The notes under the pieces: generated by a model
Database searches by the model: none
What the model saw: the letters and a program-made list of their open reading frames with translations, nothing else
Told to the model about the DNA's origin: nothing
Position numbers and translations under genes: made by a program
Part shown: piece after piece, positions 1 through 12,123 of the stretch
How positions within the stretch are numbered: the first letter of the stretch is position 1
How the letters are laid out: each line of letters begins with the position of its first letter
From: Scatophagus argus
Taxonomy: Eukaryota; Chordata; Actinopteri; Scatophagidae
Direction of reading: 5' to 3'
DNA: 64,000 nucleotides
Assembly (NCBI RefSeq): GCF_020382885.2
Contig: NC_058496.1
Location: 1,831,001 to 1,895,000 of the forward strand

Positions 1-713
1 TCCATCTCTGAGAAATCAGCGACTGTGAGATAATTCTGTAACTAATAAAGTGAAAGGGGAGGCCTTTGATGGCTGAAGCTGAAAAGATATTTTATTTTTT
101 TGTGTGTGGGATTTGCGATGTGTGATTCTATGGAGCTCGCTCGCTCCCCTGCTGCTAGGCTCTGGCTGGAAGCTGGCCCCCCTCTGGCTAATGTTATGGA
201 GAATCGGAGGAATTTTATGGCTGTCTTTTCCCTCAGCCCCCTTTTTTCTTTTGTTCCCCTTTGAAGAATGACTTTAGACATTTTATTTACATATTTAACC
301 ATGGATGAAAGAAATGAAGGGCGAGGAAGCAAAGCTCCTCGGGTTCTTAAGGGAATTTTGATCAGTAAAAATGAATTGAAGCTAATGCATTTTTTTGTTT
401 GCGTGGCCCGAAATTAGTATCGAACACGTCGCCGCGATGGTGACATGTCTGACAATGATGCCATCAGCTCTCTGACGGGGAAGGCGATACACCCACTCTG
501 AATCAGGAAGAGTAATCACAGTATTTCTCCTAATTGCCGTGGTTAGATGAGTGGCATGCTGTTCCAACATGTGAGGTATGCTATGGGAGAAATGGGGGAC
601 GTTTTAGACATGTTTGGCATTGTTGCCGGCGTTGAAAGGGCATGTTGATTAAACGTACGGGTGGGGTAGGACTATAATCTTCTTAACCAAGGCCCTCCTC
701 TTCTCTTTCACAG

Positions 714-748
714 GGCACAATGAGAAGAAACAACACACTCAGCTGGAG
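714..748 (+). other. Candidate orphan microexon (35 nt)
   Basis: A strong pyrimidine tract and acceptor (ctcttctctttcacag) end at 713 and a strong donor (GAG|GTGAGAC) starts at 749. In the frame beginning at 716 the piece reads HNEKKQHTQLE with no stop. No neighbouring exon was found and the peptide is not one I recognise. The splice signals are much better than average for random sequence, but a 35-nt match alone does not establish a gene. If real, the parent gene extends outside the window or across the gene-free left part. Confidence 0.2.
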
Positions 749-1595
749 GTGAGACTATTTGTCCACATGCCCTGCACATTGTCCGAGGATCCTGTTCTCC
801 CTCCTGATCGCACGCATTCGCCGTTTAGCTCAGGATGATCCTATTTATCAACTTAATCTGTTATTTTCTCTCTTATCGCCACTCCACGATTTGTGAAGAG
901 GTTCGTGCCAAGAAGAAAAAATAAAATAAAAGATTGGAAAGCATCTGAATAAGGACTTTGTGTCTGAAAACGAAAGCACAAGTTTAAAAGATTGTTTTGC
1001 AGCTGCCGGCAGAGATAATTCTGTTTAATATGATGCGTGGGATTTTTCTGTCCTGTTTGAGCTTTAACAAGAGCGCCGGTTTAGTAAAGGGTCAGACGTT
1101 TTGAGGAAATGCATATGAACCGAGCACTTAATTATTGAAGAGCCGTGTCAACATCAAAGCCTGCAGTATTCTTTGCTCGCATGGCTTAAATAGTTCAATA
1201 AAGTAACTTATTAATGAGGACTAATTTGTTTCACTCTTCTTTTCACTTTGCTGCTTTGTTTCACTGCTGCCGTTCCAGTCCCATCAGCTGAAGGTTAACC
1301 CTCTGACCTCACTCATTGTGTATTGTGGTTGATAAGAGGAAGTCACCGCGTTATTGTAACCTTTCAAGTGTTTATAGAGTAGATTAGTATAAGTGGGCCT
1401 TTATATGAGCGGAGAAGCTGTCAGCCGATGTGCAATAAACAGTTCTGTAATGAATTTTGTTTGCTGTGAAGCCCAGTAACATCTGGGTTGAGGCTGCTTT
1501 GAAAATGCAGTATTAGTTTAGTGTTCTTACATCATACTCTTTCATGTGGTGGTCGTTTAACGGCAAAGAGAAAGAGGAAGGGAGGAAGAAGTGGT

Positions 1596-1622
1596 GGAGG
1601 AGGAGGAGGAGGAGGAGGAGGG
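1596..1622. repeat. (GGA)n microsatellite
   Basis: About nine tandem GGA/GAG triplets inside a longer purine-rich stretch (1560-1625). The arginine-rich ORF crossing it is a by-product. Confidence 0.9.
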
Positions 1623-2095
1623 CGGGGATTGGAGTGTTGGAGTTCAGCAGCTTGAGACGAAGCAATGAACCAAAACAGTCAACTGCTTGCATTTTTGTTT
1701 TAGAAAGTCACATCAGACCCAGCAGAGACGAAAGCCGGTCGTGCAAACTTCTCAAAAACCCGAGAGTGATTTAGTGGACGTCGTAGACGAAGGAGGACTG
1801 GAGAGAAGCGAGAAAAAAGGGGGTAAACATTTTATTGCCTGTGTCGGTGAAGGACACTGATGGCGATATTATTACCCGAGGTCCTCGTGGGGGCACTTGA
1901 GTGTGAATTGTTAATCAGGAAGGCCTTCTCTGGTCTAATCCCTCTTTGAGTGGCCGGCCTGGAATCAGCGCGTCTGGGGAGACTCCCCACTGCTTCTGGC
2001 TCTGGAGGCTCCATTCAGTAGGGCAGCCCTCCTGTCCCATTCCCACAGTCCCCTCACACTGTGCACTGCAGCCGTGCATGCATGCACGCTGCACG

Positions 2096-2121
2096 CACAC
2101 ACACACACACACACACACACA
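2096..2121. repeat. (CA)n microsatellite
   Basis: About 13 CA dinucleotides, preceded by the palindromic tgcatgcatgca-type stretch near 2070-2085. Confidence 0.9.
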
Positions 2122-3863
2122 TATTCTCCTCTAACCAAATTAGATTAGACCCTTCCCTTTCTCCCCAGCAAGGCGCTGGTCTTTTCTCTGCCCGGTCATT
2201 TATCCTACGCTTTTGTCTCTGCTTTATAAAAGAGAAACAAATTCCCAAACAACTCCCCTCCTAAGGACGCACTGGTTTGGAAAAGGATGAGGCAGACATC
2301 TTTAGCAGACCTGAGGTGATGCTATAATATCGCCCTCCCTTTGGTGTGTCAGCTCTAATGATGTGCGGGGGAGAGGAGTGCCGTGGCGTTGTGAGCAGTG
2401 AGAACAACGCCAGCTGTGCATCTCGTCAACCTGTTACCCCACAACAACGGCGAGCCGTTCCTGACAGCAGCACTGAGGATCTCTTTATTGAGGCCCCTCG
2501 CTAACATTGTCCGCCGTTTGGCCGTAAATCCGCCCCGACTAGAATAGATAAAGTGCGGTTGGCGAAGTGTCCGCCTGAGATGTGCACCCGTGTGTCAGAG
2601 TCCTGTAGCATTTAGTTGTTTTGATTCCTTGTATCTTTATTCCTTGTGAGGCAGTAATGGACACTGACGCAAAATAAAGGCCTCAGTTGAAAGGGTCTTT
2701 TGTAAGAAAGCCCCGGTGGAAGCTTATTCCTCCTGCTTGAATGTGCAGCCAAGCCATCCCAAAAGCAGCAAATTGAGATCAAAGCAAAATTAAAGCTGAC
2801 TCGTTCAAAGCAAGATAAAAATGTGTGAGCCTGCAGCAATATTTTCTCCATTGATTTCCTCCTTTGCTTGCCCTCCGTGGGACTGAGCTGTGCTCAGCGC
2901 CAGCATCGGAGACTCTAAGGCTGCTGCAGGGAGAAAGGAAATGACTATCGATACAGACAGAAAAACACTGTCATAATGATCAGGGATAAATGGATTTCAC
3001 ACAGCGCCAGAGATCTAAGTGATTGGGTAACTTCTCACTGTCGTCCCAATCTGTTTTCACTTTGCATCAAGACACGGGGAAGAAAAATGAGAACATCTAA
3101 TGGTAAGCATGAGAGTGGCACAGACCGTGGGCATGGGAACGCTATTGTCTTGTGCTGTTGTTAGCTGTGATTCTCTGGATACGAGCAGGCCTGTAGGGCC
3201 AAGTTTTGTCATTGTCTTCTCATCCGGTGCGTGATCTCTCTCTCTCGCCACATGTGGACTTTGTCTCTCTGAAGTTTATTTAGATTTGCCAGAACACCAG
3301 AGGATGTCTTTCACAGACATTTTGTCTGGCCGTTCTTATTTATGTTCAGCACAAGCCCAAAAATCAGGCGCACGTGAAATTTTCTGCACAGCAGATGACT
3401 GCGTGTTGGAAAGCTGACAGCTTTAATTAGAGAGCGCTAGCTTAAGTGTGATGTTCCAGTAATGACACAACAGCCGACAAAACGTCTTTGTTATGTCGAG
3501 CTCAAATCTCAGCAATTATGTGTAATTTACCATCGCAGTGCTCGCGCTGCAGGTTGTCGGCAAGGTGTGAAGGGATGAGTGAAGGTGCAGGTGAAGGATT
3601 CAGCGCTGCGTTTGAAGTCCGCGGAGGGACTGACAAGCCTCGCAGTGAAACCTGAGCAGGTATGAAGACAAGCTGGAACAATCAGATGCCACAGACCAAG
3701 ACTGTTTGTCTCTTTCTGATGTAATTCCTCTCATGTTGGATCTTTACACAGTCTCGCACATCAGTCTTTATCTACAGTAGAACCATGTGGCAAAGATGTC
3801 AGAAAAAGCTGATAAAAAATCTAAAATGTCTGTCAGTTGACGCTGGAGTTTTCAGCAACTGAC

Positions 3864-3887
3864 AAAAAAAAAAAAAAAAAAAAAAAA
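3864..3887. repeat. Poly(A) tract
   Basis: Uninterrupted run of 24 A. It could be a retroposon tail, but no recognisable body or target duplication is visible around it. Confidence 0.8.
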
Positions 3888-6800
3888 GACTCTTTGTTTT
3901 CCGCCTCTCCGAAACACATGCAAGAGTGCATTTGCACATCTTTTATGCTCTCCTCAACTTGCTGTTGTGAGGTGTAACACCTGGGCGAGCTGAAAGGAAC
4001 ATGAATCAAGCTGAGGAAAATGTCTTTTAATCTGTTTCAGATATTGTTTCATAGCTGTAAGCAGTCTTACCTCATCTGTGAAGCTTCCTCCTCACACAGA
4101 GGGATCACTGTATCTGCAGGCATTCCTCGGGCTCAGATATCAAAACAGCACTAAATAACCCGTCACTCTCCCTCCGCAGAACACAGTCGTCGCTGCGTGA
4201 TCAAGCTCGTGGTCCATTTTGGAGGGAAAAATCACCCGACAATCGTTTAACCTCTCGTCAAAAGGTTATTCAATTGCATGATAATTTACAGCCCGGAGCT
4301 GAGTCGTAACCTGGAAATAAAAGAGAGTCGGTGAGACCTCATAGGCTCTGTACAGTCTGGAATGCAGTAAAATGGCTCAGAAATGAAATGAATGATAGCA
4401 GCATGAAAATATCTTGTTTTCACAAATTTCAGGTGGTGTCAAAGAGACAGCTGTTGGTAACCCAGTTATGGAACGTGCCTCCTGGGCTTTTTGCCTCCGC
4501 TTACACTCTGAGCAAGTGCAGTGGCTGTTTGACTTCGGCTGGTGTCCCAGACTTACTACCAAGTGATTTCACGTCGGCGCCTCCTGAGCGACCGAACGGG
4601 GAAGCCGTGAGATATCGAATGCTGTCAGAAGACGGTGCCGCAACGACAGTCAGTCAAAAGTCATCCTGTTTGACATGCAACTTTCATACTTCCTGTTTGA
4701 CACGCTTCAGTTTTATCTCCAAAGTCTGCAGGATGGTGTCTTTGGGGAAGAGCTGTTTTTCCTCCGATTAAACAACACATGAAACAACATGCATTCATCT
4801 CCACGTATCGCACATGCATTCAGACTCACACTCCTCTGTGTGCCTCCTGCAGACAGGACTGCTGCTGCCTTTTGTCACAGCAGAGGATGTTGACGTGGAG
4901 GCTTATTTTAAAGCAGTTTTATTGATGGTGGCTCTGATAAGAAGCCGCCGAGCGCAGACTGAAGGCCCAAAGACGGCTGCTGTTACGACGTACGAGAGGC
5001 CAGTGCAGACTGGGTGTGACGGGCTCAGGCCAGGAGCTGCTAAGCTCGTTAATGAAAGCATCCATGGACTAAAGCTTCAAGCAGTCCTTTGTCTGCCTTT
5101 GTAAAGTCGATATTATTTCTTTTAAAACAAGGTTTGTCATTACAAACAGTCCCGGTAACTCAGTCGAGAAGAAGACCGTTTAAGATACAGTCCAGATGTA
5201 GCAGGCAAAGTTTAAAATTTGGGGAAAATCTGTTTCCACCTTCTCAAAGAGACTTGAAGGTCCAGTGTGTAGCAATTAGCAGGAACAAACTGTACCGCAG
5301 TTGTGACCGCACAGTGCATCATCATCTGTCCAAACACCATCATTCTCGTGTGATTAGCTCACCAACTGCTTCAGCACTTTATCCTGCCAGCCTCGAGGAA
5401 GACCCTGGTCAGGTGCTGTGAAGGTATGGGCAGGTACGCAGGTGTACTGAGTTATTACAGGCCTGTGGCAGCCACAGACACTGGATTTCCTGTTCGATTT
5501 TCCTGTTGCCTCCGATTTTCTGCTGTTATAACAAAAATGCTTCAACAACCAAAACTTGTAATGAGTTCAGACCACAGGATCGCCAACAGCAGCCCCGATC
5601 ACATCGCTCGATCGCCACGTGTGAACTGCTCAGAAACACCTGGAGGATATCGAGCACCACTGCCACTTCAAGATTCAGAACAGGAAGAAGAGCGAACAGT
5701 AAAGTCAGGCCTTTGTGGTCTACTCAGACTGAACGTTAAGCAAATGTTTGCTTCATTAATCCAACATATTTGACTGCTGGGTTTTATGAGCAGGTGAAAA
5801 CTCCCACTGATGTCAGAACTCACCAGTGATTGATGAGCTCGCTTCCTGTTATTCGCTGCTCAGAGTCATTTGATGTGCATTCAGGCAGAACACTTGATGA
5901 TGTTGATGTGTTAATGTCCATGTTGTTGCACAGTGGACAACATTTCACAGCTGAGGTGTGTTTGTTTGTGCTTGTTGTTGCAGACACCTGATCGTCCACC
6001 AGGTGTTACTACAGTCAGAATGAGGTCTGAGTGTCAGCGTCACAGCCTCTCCATCCAATTACTCTTCTGTTTCATCTTCGCTGCATTTGTCGAGAAGCCT
6101 TCATTTGCCCGAGAGGAAGACCAAAGGGAGGGTAAACAAAACTTCTGAGTCTCAAGTGGGATCTTGAGCGTCAAGTGCTGTTGACAGTGTGGGCTGAGAC
6201 TGTTAGCTGTCTGAAAAGGGTGACGGCGGACGGCCCAGCGCAGTTCAAACAGGTCAGAAGGAGAGAAAGACGACACCAGCTCAGCTTTGCCGCCATCCTC
6301 TAAGAGCCGACACAGCTTGCGTTGATGCCCCCAACCCCTCTCCCCTGTGACGACTGACACCCTTGTCCCCTGTCCCGTGGCTATCAGTGTAAAGAGTAGG
6401 ACATGCTGTCACCACCGTGACCCTCTCTGTCTGGACAAACAACTGCAGCCTCTCCTTCTGTGGTTTTGACTGAGAGGCTGGGGTTTCAGGTTCAGGACGT
6501 TCCCATTAGCACCTTTTGGTGAAGCCCTTTCATCCAACCGTCACAGCCCTCGTGATGTGAACACAGCCGGGCTGTTAACCTGCCGCCGCGGTGAGGACGT
6601 CCGAGCAGACAGAGCCGACAACGCTGGGAGGAAGTCCTCAGTTCAGCAAAGAGGCCTGTTTGCTCCCTCTCTAATAACTGTTTGCTCTGCTGTCTGGAGG
6701 TGTTTGTTTACGTCTGTTGACATATGGCTCAGTGCTGACATGTGATATGTGTTAGCGATATCTGTCACGCATGAATGTCATTCCTGAGTGCTGAACAGCC

Positions 6801-6914
6801 CTTTGTGATATGTTGTGTTTGACACTGTTGTTTTAGTACTGAAACATGAAGCTAATGTTTCTTGTTGGCACCGTCACATACATTTTCATCGTATCATTTT
6901 ACTTTGCAGGCATG

Positions 6915-6916
<2 letters not shown>

Positions 6917-6959
<43 letters not shown>
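6917..6959. repeat. (CA)n microsatellite
   Basis: About 21 perfect CA dinucleotides. Confidence 0.95.
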
Positions 6960-6961
<2 letters not shown>

Positions 6962-7046
6962 TGCTCCAAGTGCAGTAACATCAGCTTGATGTGTTAGCTT
7001 GCAGTGCATATTTCGCTGTAGCCTGTATGTTTGTTGAATTACACTG

Positions 7047-7384
7047 TATAGAAAAGTATTGGGACATCTGCCCATCACACCAACAGGGACTTTAATGACG
7101 TCTCATTGTAAACACACAGACAGCTTTGCAGCTCTAACAGCTTCCACTCTTCTGTGAAGGCTTTCCACAACATGTTGGAGTGTTTCTGTGGGAATTTGTG
7201 CCCATTCATGCAGTAGAGCATTTGTGAGGTCACACACTGATGTTGGACCAAAAGGCCTGGCTCACAATCTCCGTTCCAGTTCATGCTGAAGCATTAAGAT
7301 TTCCCTTCACTGGGAGTCAGGGGCCGAGCCCAAACCCTGAGGAGCAGGCCCATAAAGATGGGTGTCTGGATACTTTTGTCTGTA
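7047..7384 (-). mobile_element. Internally deleted Tc1/mariner transposon remnant
   Basis: The ends are imperfect inverted repeats: tatagaaaagtattgggaca on the left and, reverse-complemented, tacagacaaaagtatccaga on the right, with TA at both edges. On the minus strand, 7100-7282 translates in one frame to pieces typical of the C-terminal end of Tc1-like transposases (ELERRL, then a TGA stop, then DLTNALLHEWAQIPTETLQ). The catalytic core is absent, and at 338 bp the copy is far shorter than a 1.2-1.6 kb autonomous element. It has lost at least two internal segments and cannot encode transposase. Confidence 0.75.
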
Positions 7385-8129
7385 CCCATAGCTTATAGTC
7401 ATATGTTTCCTGTGTATAGCCATAGATCACTGCATAACAGTGTCCTAACTACATGCAACAGACTTCAGATCTGTACAGGGAGATGAGGAGATTGAAACCA
7501 ACACAAACGTCCAGGTTCAGCGCCAGCAGTTCGTACTGATGGACCAACTTATCAGACAGAAACAGACACTTTTGTGTTTTCTTTTGTCGTGTTATGCGTC
7601 TGATCCACAACTGGGAGATTCTCAAAGCGACTAGCAGCAGTTAGCAGCTAACTAAAAGAAGAAGAAAAGCAAAACGCCTGCAAAGTGGGGAGAAAAGGAG
7701 GTCCAGGAGGTCAGAGCGGGCGATCAGGTCAACCACCACACAACAGGGATGGTCAATAATTGTTACTGCCATGTTTTCCATTGTCTGATGAGTGTGTAAA
7801 AGGTCACACCAGCACACTATCTAAAATCACACAGTGGGGTGCTTGTTGTTTTCTTTAGTGCAAAGGCACAAATGCAAAAGAGCCTTCGCTGTGGCAGTAA
7901 AGGCTTTATGAGTGAACCACATGACTTTCTGTTGGGTATTTTCACGTTCCCACGCTGGATTTTTAGTTATTATAAATGTAGATATGATTAGGGAAGTTTT
8001 CTTGGACAAAACCCAGAAGTTCTGGTTTCACTGTGGCTCTCTGTGGTCACACGGTGGGTTCTGGTAGCACCGCAGTGTAAATGCAGCTCTGCTATCACCA
8101 CAGCGATTCATTCTGTGCCAGACAATTCA

Positions 8130-8300
8130 TCTCATCCCTCCTCACTGGCATCCAGTAAGTCAGAGCATTAAAACGATTAATCAAGTTCTCATTGAATACC
8201 AAGGGACGCACTTCAATTGACGGGGCAAACAATTAATGGCATCCTGTTTATTTGAAGTGATTACAGCGGGTTTGTTCCCATCTGCCTCGTGGGAGGAAGT
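8130..8300. promoter_or_regulatory. Candidate conserved non-coding element
   Basis: Non-repetitive sequence dense in homeodomain-type cores (CGATTAATCAAG, CAATTGA, ACAATTAATGG) with no open frame. Vertebrate developmental enhancers often look like this, but conservation cannot be judged from one sequence. Confidence 0.22.
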
Positions 8301-8906
8301 GGCGTCCCTGGTGCAGATGCTGTTTGTCAGAAGTCAGAACGGTGAAGCGGCGAGCCAGCATGCAACAGACGAGATTCGAGCAAACTGAAATAGAACAATG
8401 GCTCCTCCAAGCCTGTATCCTATTTCATAGGGAACAATGCTTAGTTTGTGGCACCTTTCCATGCACATGAAAGACAAGCCGTGCGTCTATAGCTATACAC
8501 TGTACGCATTTTTGTGATATTTTGGTTCCGTTTGCTTTGAAGTGTGTCAGAGGAAAGACAAGCCTCTGCATAGCATCACATGCTTTGCTCACTTTAAAGG
8601 ATTTGCGGTGCGGATATAATCATTTAGTTCCAGTTTTAATGGTTATGCAGTGTGTTTGCGATTGGCTGCTGCATCTCAGGCTTCTGTCCCGTAGGCCCGG
8701 GACAGTTCGAGCAGCAGCTGCAGCGAGAATCGCACTGTGTGACTTCAGATCATCCCAGCAATGTTTTAGAGTTTGCACCGGACGTTTTTGTCATATTACA
8801 AATGAGTCAAATTCAAGGCAGACAAAAGAGCCAGCAGCTGGATTGTTTAGTGACTGGTCTCTGCTTTGTGACAACCTCCCCTGGCCAAAGTGTGGTTTTA
8901 GGGTGA

Positions 8907-8940
8907 CTCCTCCTCCTCCTCCTCCTCCTCCTCCTCCTCT
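8907..8940. repeat. (CTC)n microsatellite
   Basis: About eleven tandem CTC/TCC triplets. They generate the proline run in a spurious ORF spanning 8522-9028. Confidence 0.9.
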
Positions 8941-10139
8941 TATTGTCAGATGCCATGATTGTTTGTTGTCATTGTGGCATTGTTTTCACTGTGGCTTTTT
9001 GATCTCAGTTTATGGTCCCAGATGTTAGCAGAGGGGTGCAATCCCAGGAGAGACATTTTAGGGCTGCGTCTGATGTCCTCTGTGGCGTAGCTGTCCTAAA
9101 ACAACAAACATGGACTCTTCCTTCCAAAAAAAATCCCACTACAGGGAAGAAATGTGGCCTGAGCAACCTGCTTGGTTGACCGAGTTCGGTCTGCTTGCTT
9201 TGCCGTTGCAATTATCCACTGAGATTGTGGCATTCAGTGAATTTATATCCAAGAAAACAACAGTGTGGTTAGACTGCAGCTGCTGCACTACTTTTCTGCA
9301 GGGCCTCCTCATGCTGGGAATCCTGCTGCCATCTCCTCTCTGTAGGTGACTCCCACCTCGCTGCCCGGGCGGCGTGAGGAGGCCACCCTGTCACTGTCTA
9401 CTTGTGTAAAGGTTAGAAGATGTGAATGAATCAGTCCTGTGTGTGCCCAGGGAACAGGCGGCACAAAAGCCTTTTTTTGGGAGGGGTGAGATGGCCCCAG
9501 TATAGCTTCTTACCACCAATCAGCAGTGATAGAAAAAAAAAAAAAAAAAAGAGGGGAGAGGGGAGCCAGAGGCGGCAAGGGGAGTAGAGCTCCTCTGTAA
9601 TTACAACATGGTCTTAAAAAGCAAATACCAAGCCCTAGCAACCTCAGCCGGGAGACAGAAAGAGAGAAAAAAAGAGGGAGGGGGGGACAGCACAGAGGAG
9701 GGGTACGAAAAAATAGGCAAGGGGAGTTAAGAAGCGCCACAGAGAGCGACCCCGCAATGACCTCGGCTCTCCAACAATCGTCCCCTGCCAGCTGGAGCCA
9801 GGGTTAGGGGCGAGAGCGAGGGGCCGGGCAGGATCCCCTCCGATTTATGACTGACTATAAGGCCCCTGAAAGAAACCCAATCACCCAGGATTCCTGCGCA
9901 GCATGACTCTGGCTGGAGAGAATAGATAGCCCAGGAGAGTGTGGGACCGGGGCTTCGGCGGCAGAGCCAACGGCTCATACACAGGCACTGACACAGAGGG
10001 CCACTTAACCGAGGGGAGGGCCGGTGGGCACAGGCTCTATTATCTGCAGCTCTCGGCACTGAGCGTGATATCATTACACCGAGCCGACTCTAACCTCATC
10101 TGGGCTCGACGACTGCCCAAACTCATCCTCTGAACTCTC

Positions 10140-10420
10140 TTTGTCTGACACATTTCACAACCTGGATTTACATGCGCCCGGCTAATTGCTCTATCTGTCT
10201 AATTAGTAGAAATTTAATGGTTATTAAATTAAAACCTGCTATCAATGTAGAGTGGGAAAGAGAGAGGCAGGCTGAGAGTAGGGCATGAAAAGAAAGGGAG
10301 AAGGCAGCTGTCTTTTAAAGCGGGGTAAGCCGTGCTTGGAGCTACCCCGCTGATCCATTAGCATATCTGAATGATCCTGTTCCTGCACAGCCACCGCCAC
10401 GCTGCAAGGTGGCACATCTG
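10140..10420. promoter_or_regulatory. Candidate conserved non-coding element
   Basis: AT-rich block with repeated TAATTGC, TAATTAG and TTAAATTAAAA cores. An exact POU-type octamer ATGCTAAT lies on the minus strand at 10357-10364. No reading frame or repeat signature explains it. The regulatory call is inference from composition only. Confidence 0.22.
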
Positions 10421-11134
10421 AAGAACGCGCCCTTTGAATGCGCTCGCAAGCTGGGGAAACTCTTATTTTTCAACCCGTTTGAAAATCCGGAGACAACTTG
10501 ATGTTTGAGAAGCCAACAAAAATAAAAGAGGGAGAGAAAAGGGAAGAGGGGAAGAAAAAAGTTTGGGATTTTGAGGAGGACAGAGTTTTACAAGCTTTTT
10601 GAAGCCGCATACTCAATAATTCACTTGATGCTACGAGCAGCAGTGAGGCGGCGCGGAAACGTGCGTGACAACAGCTTTCGTTGCCCATGCGTTGTCAAAA
10701 GAAAGTGTGTCACAACCCCGGGTTCAAGCAACACAAACGCCGTTTAAAAAAGTCGGACTTCTGGAATCCCACGTCAGAAAACGAGCTTCATTAACTGTGC
10801 TTTCAAGTCGAGCGTAAATCTGTGATAACATTTCGAGCGGCTACCTCCACTCTTTCCCCTCGCACACTTTCACAAACAACCAAAATGAGTGTGCAGCTTC
10901 ATGTTCAAAGCACAAGCACAGCACCGACACCAACGAACCGCCCGCCTCGCGCTGCTGAAGAATTCACAACATGTAAATAATTATTAACAACAAAGTGCTC
11001 AAAAACTGGTTTGGCTGGATGCATCCCGTCGCAGAGACACACCCAAGATCTGTTGCTCGAGTAACACAAGCCATTCTGAATTTCTGCATATATCTCCATG
11101 CTCTGATCCTGATCTTATTTGGTAAATGTGTCAG

Positions 11135-11137
<3 letters not shown>

Positions 11138-11165
<28 letters not shown>

Positions 11166-11166
11166 T
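11138..11166. repeat. Poly(T) tract
   Basis: Run of 29 T, possibly the tail of a minus-strand retroposon, but no body is recognisable. Confidence 0.85.
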
Positions 11167-12082
11167 GATTAGCCTTGAAGTTGGTCTCCCCTCGCCACAA
11201 AGCGGGCTTCTATTGACTGGTTCCAGGGAGCGTATTGATGGTTCCATAATTTGGGCACAGGAACACAAAAAGGCTGACCCCCGCTGGGCTCAGCACGACA
11301 GCCCAGTCAGCAGGGAGGCTTGCATTTATTAGCCTGGGAGAGGAGCTCCTGCAGAATTAAAGCACATTCACCCACCCATTGATCTCTGTCATGAAAACAA
11401 TACTCGCCTCCCTCTCTGGCAGCGAGCGAGGCGCTGCATGCTCTGAGGTAATTCGGCGGCCATAGAAAACAGGATGGCTCGCACCCTCGGGCTCCAAGTA
11501 AACTATTTGAAAAGTGAGAGGAACTGGATAAAAAACTAAGCCATATTAGATTATCAATCCACCTGTCCGACTGTATTATGCCACGAATCGGAGTGAATGG
11601 GGAGTGGATATGAATGCAGCTGTTGTGTGTGTGCTTCCAGGGAGCCGCCTCTGCTGTTTTTGGCTGTGCTGTGACATGTTGAACGTGCCTCCGGAGGATT
11701 CAGAGCTCCGCCGTCGCTTTGTTTCAGAGGAGAGCCGTCTGTGGATTGGTGGCCTTTTACTCTCGGCTGGTCATATGAGACGTGGCCGCGTAGCTTCCGT
11801 CTCTCCAACAGATCTCATGTGCCGGGCTGGTGGACACGGCTAACACATGGGAGTCAGGCGGGGGGAGATTCAGAGCAGTATGCTCCGACAGTGTGAGCCC
11901 CCGCCGTCTTAGTTTCCGTTAATCCTCTGATAATGGCCTTCGTCACCTCCAAAAATACCAGAGGGTCAGTCATAAGGCAGGAGCATGCCTCCCACTATCT
12001 GCTGTCTGATGCGCATGTGCACGAGACCTACAACTGGTCTACAGCTAACCAGCACAGCCTGCCATAAAGGAATCAAGAAAAT

Positions 12083-12123
12083 TGAGTCATCAGCTGATGT
12101 TTCGGCCCGCAGGCCTTCTTCTG
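12083..12123. repeat. Short fragment of an interspersed repeat
   Basis: The segment atgtttcggcccgcaggcc followed by ttcttctgg resembles a widespread fish repeat whose reverse complement reads gaaggcctg...ccgaaac. It is only about 40 bp, so the family assignment is tentative. Confidence 0.28.

Larger units (their letters stand above)
1..7046. other. Intergenic or intronic DNA with no assignable gene
   Basis: No open reading frame here looks like a conserved protein; the ORFs present are short and often run through simple repeats. It contains (GGA)n, (CA)n and poly(A) tracts and one candidate microexon, listed separately. Position 5256 onward starts with ggtccagtgtgtag, the opening of a common fish MITE, but the rest is too diverged to delimit. 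It could be an intron of a gene starting outside the window or plain intergenic DNA. Confidence 0.5.

Noticed and set aside
4331..4771. 146-codon plus-strand ORF
   Set aside because: No similarity I can recognise, no codon or splice context, consistent with chance.
5990..6040. Exon-like segment after ttgttgttgcag
   Set aside because: The acceptor looks good, but no open frame with recognisable residues or matching downstream exon follows.
8522..9028. 168-codon plus-strand ORF with a proline run
   Set aside because: Its length depends on the (CTC)n microsatellite; no conserved residues or splice context.
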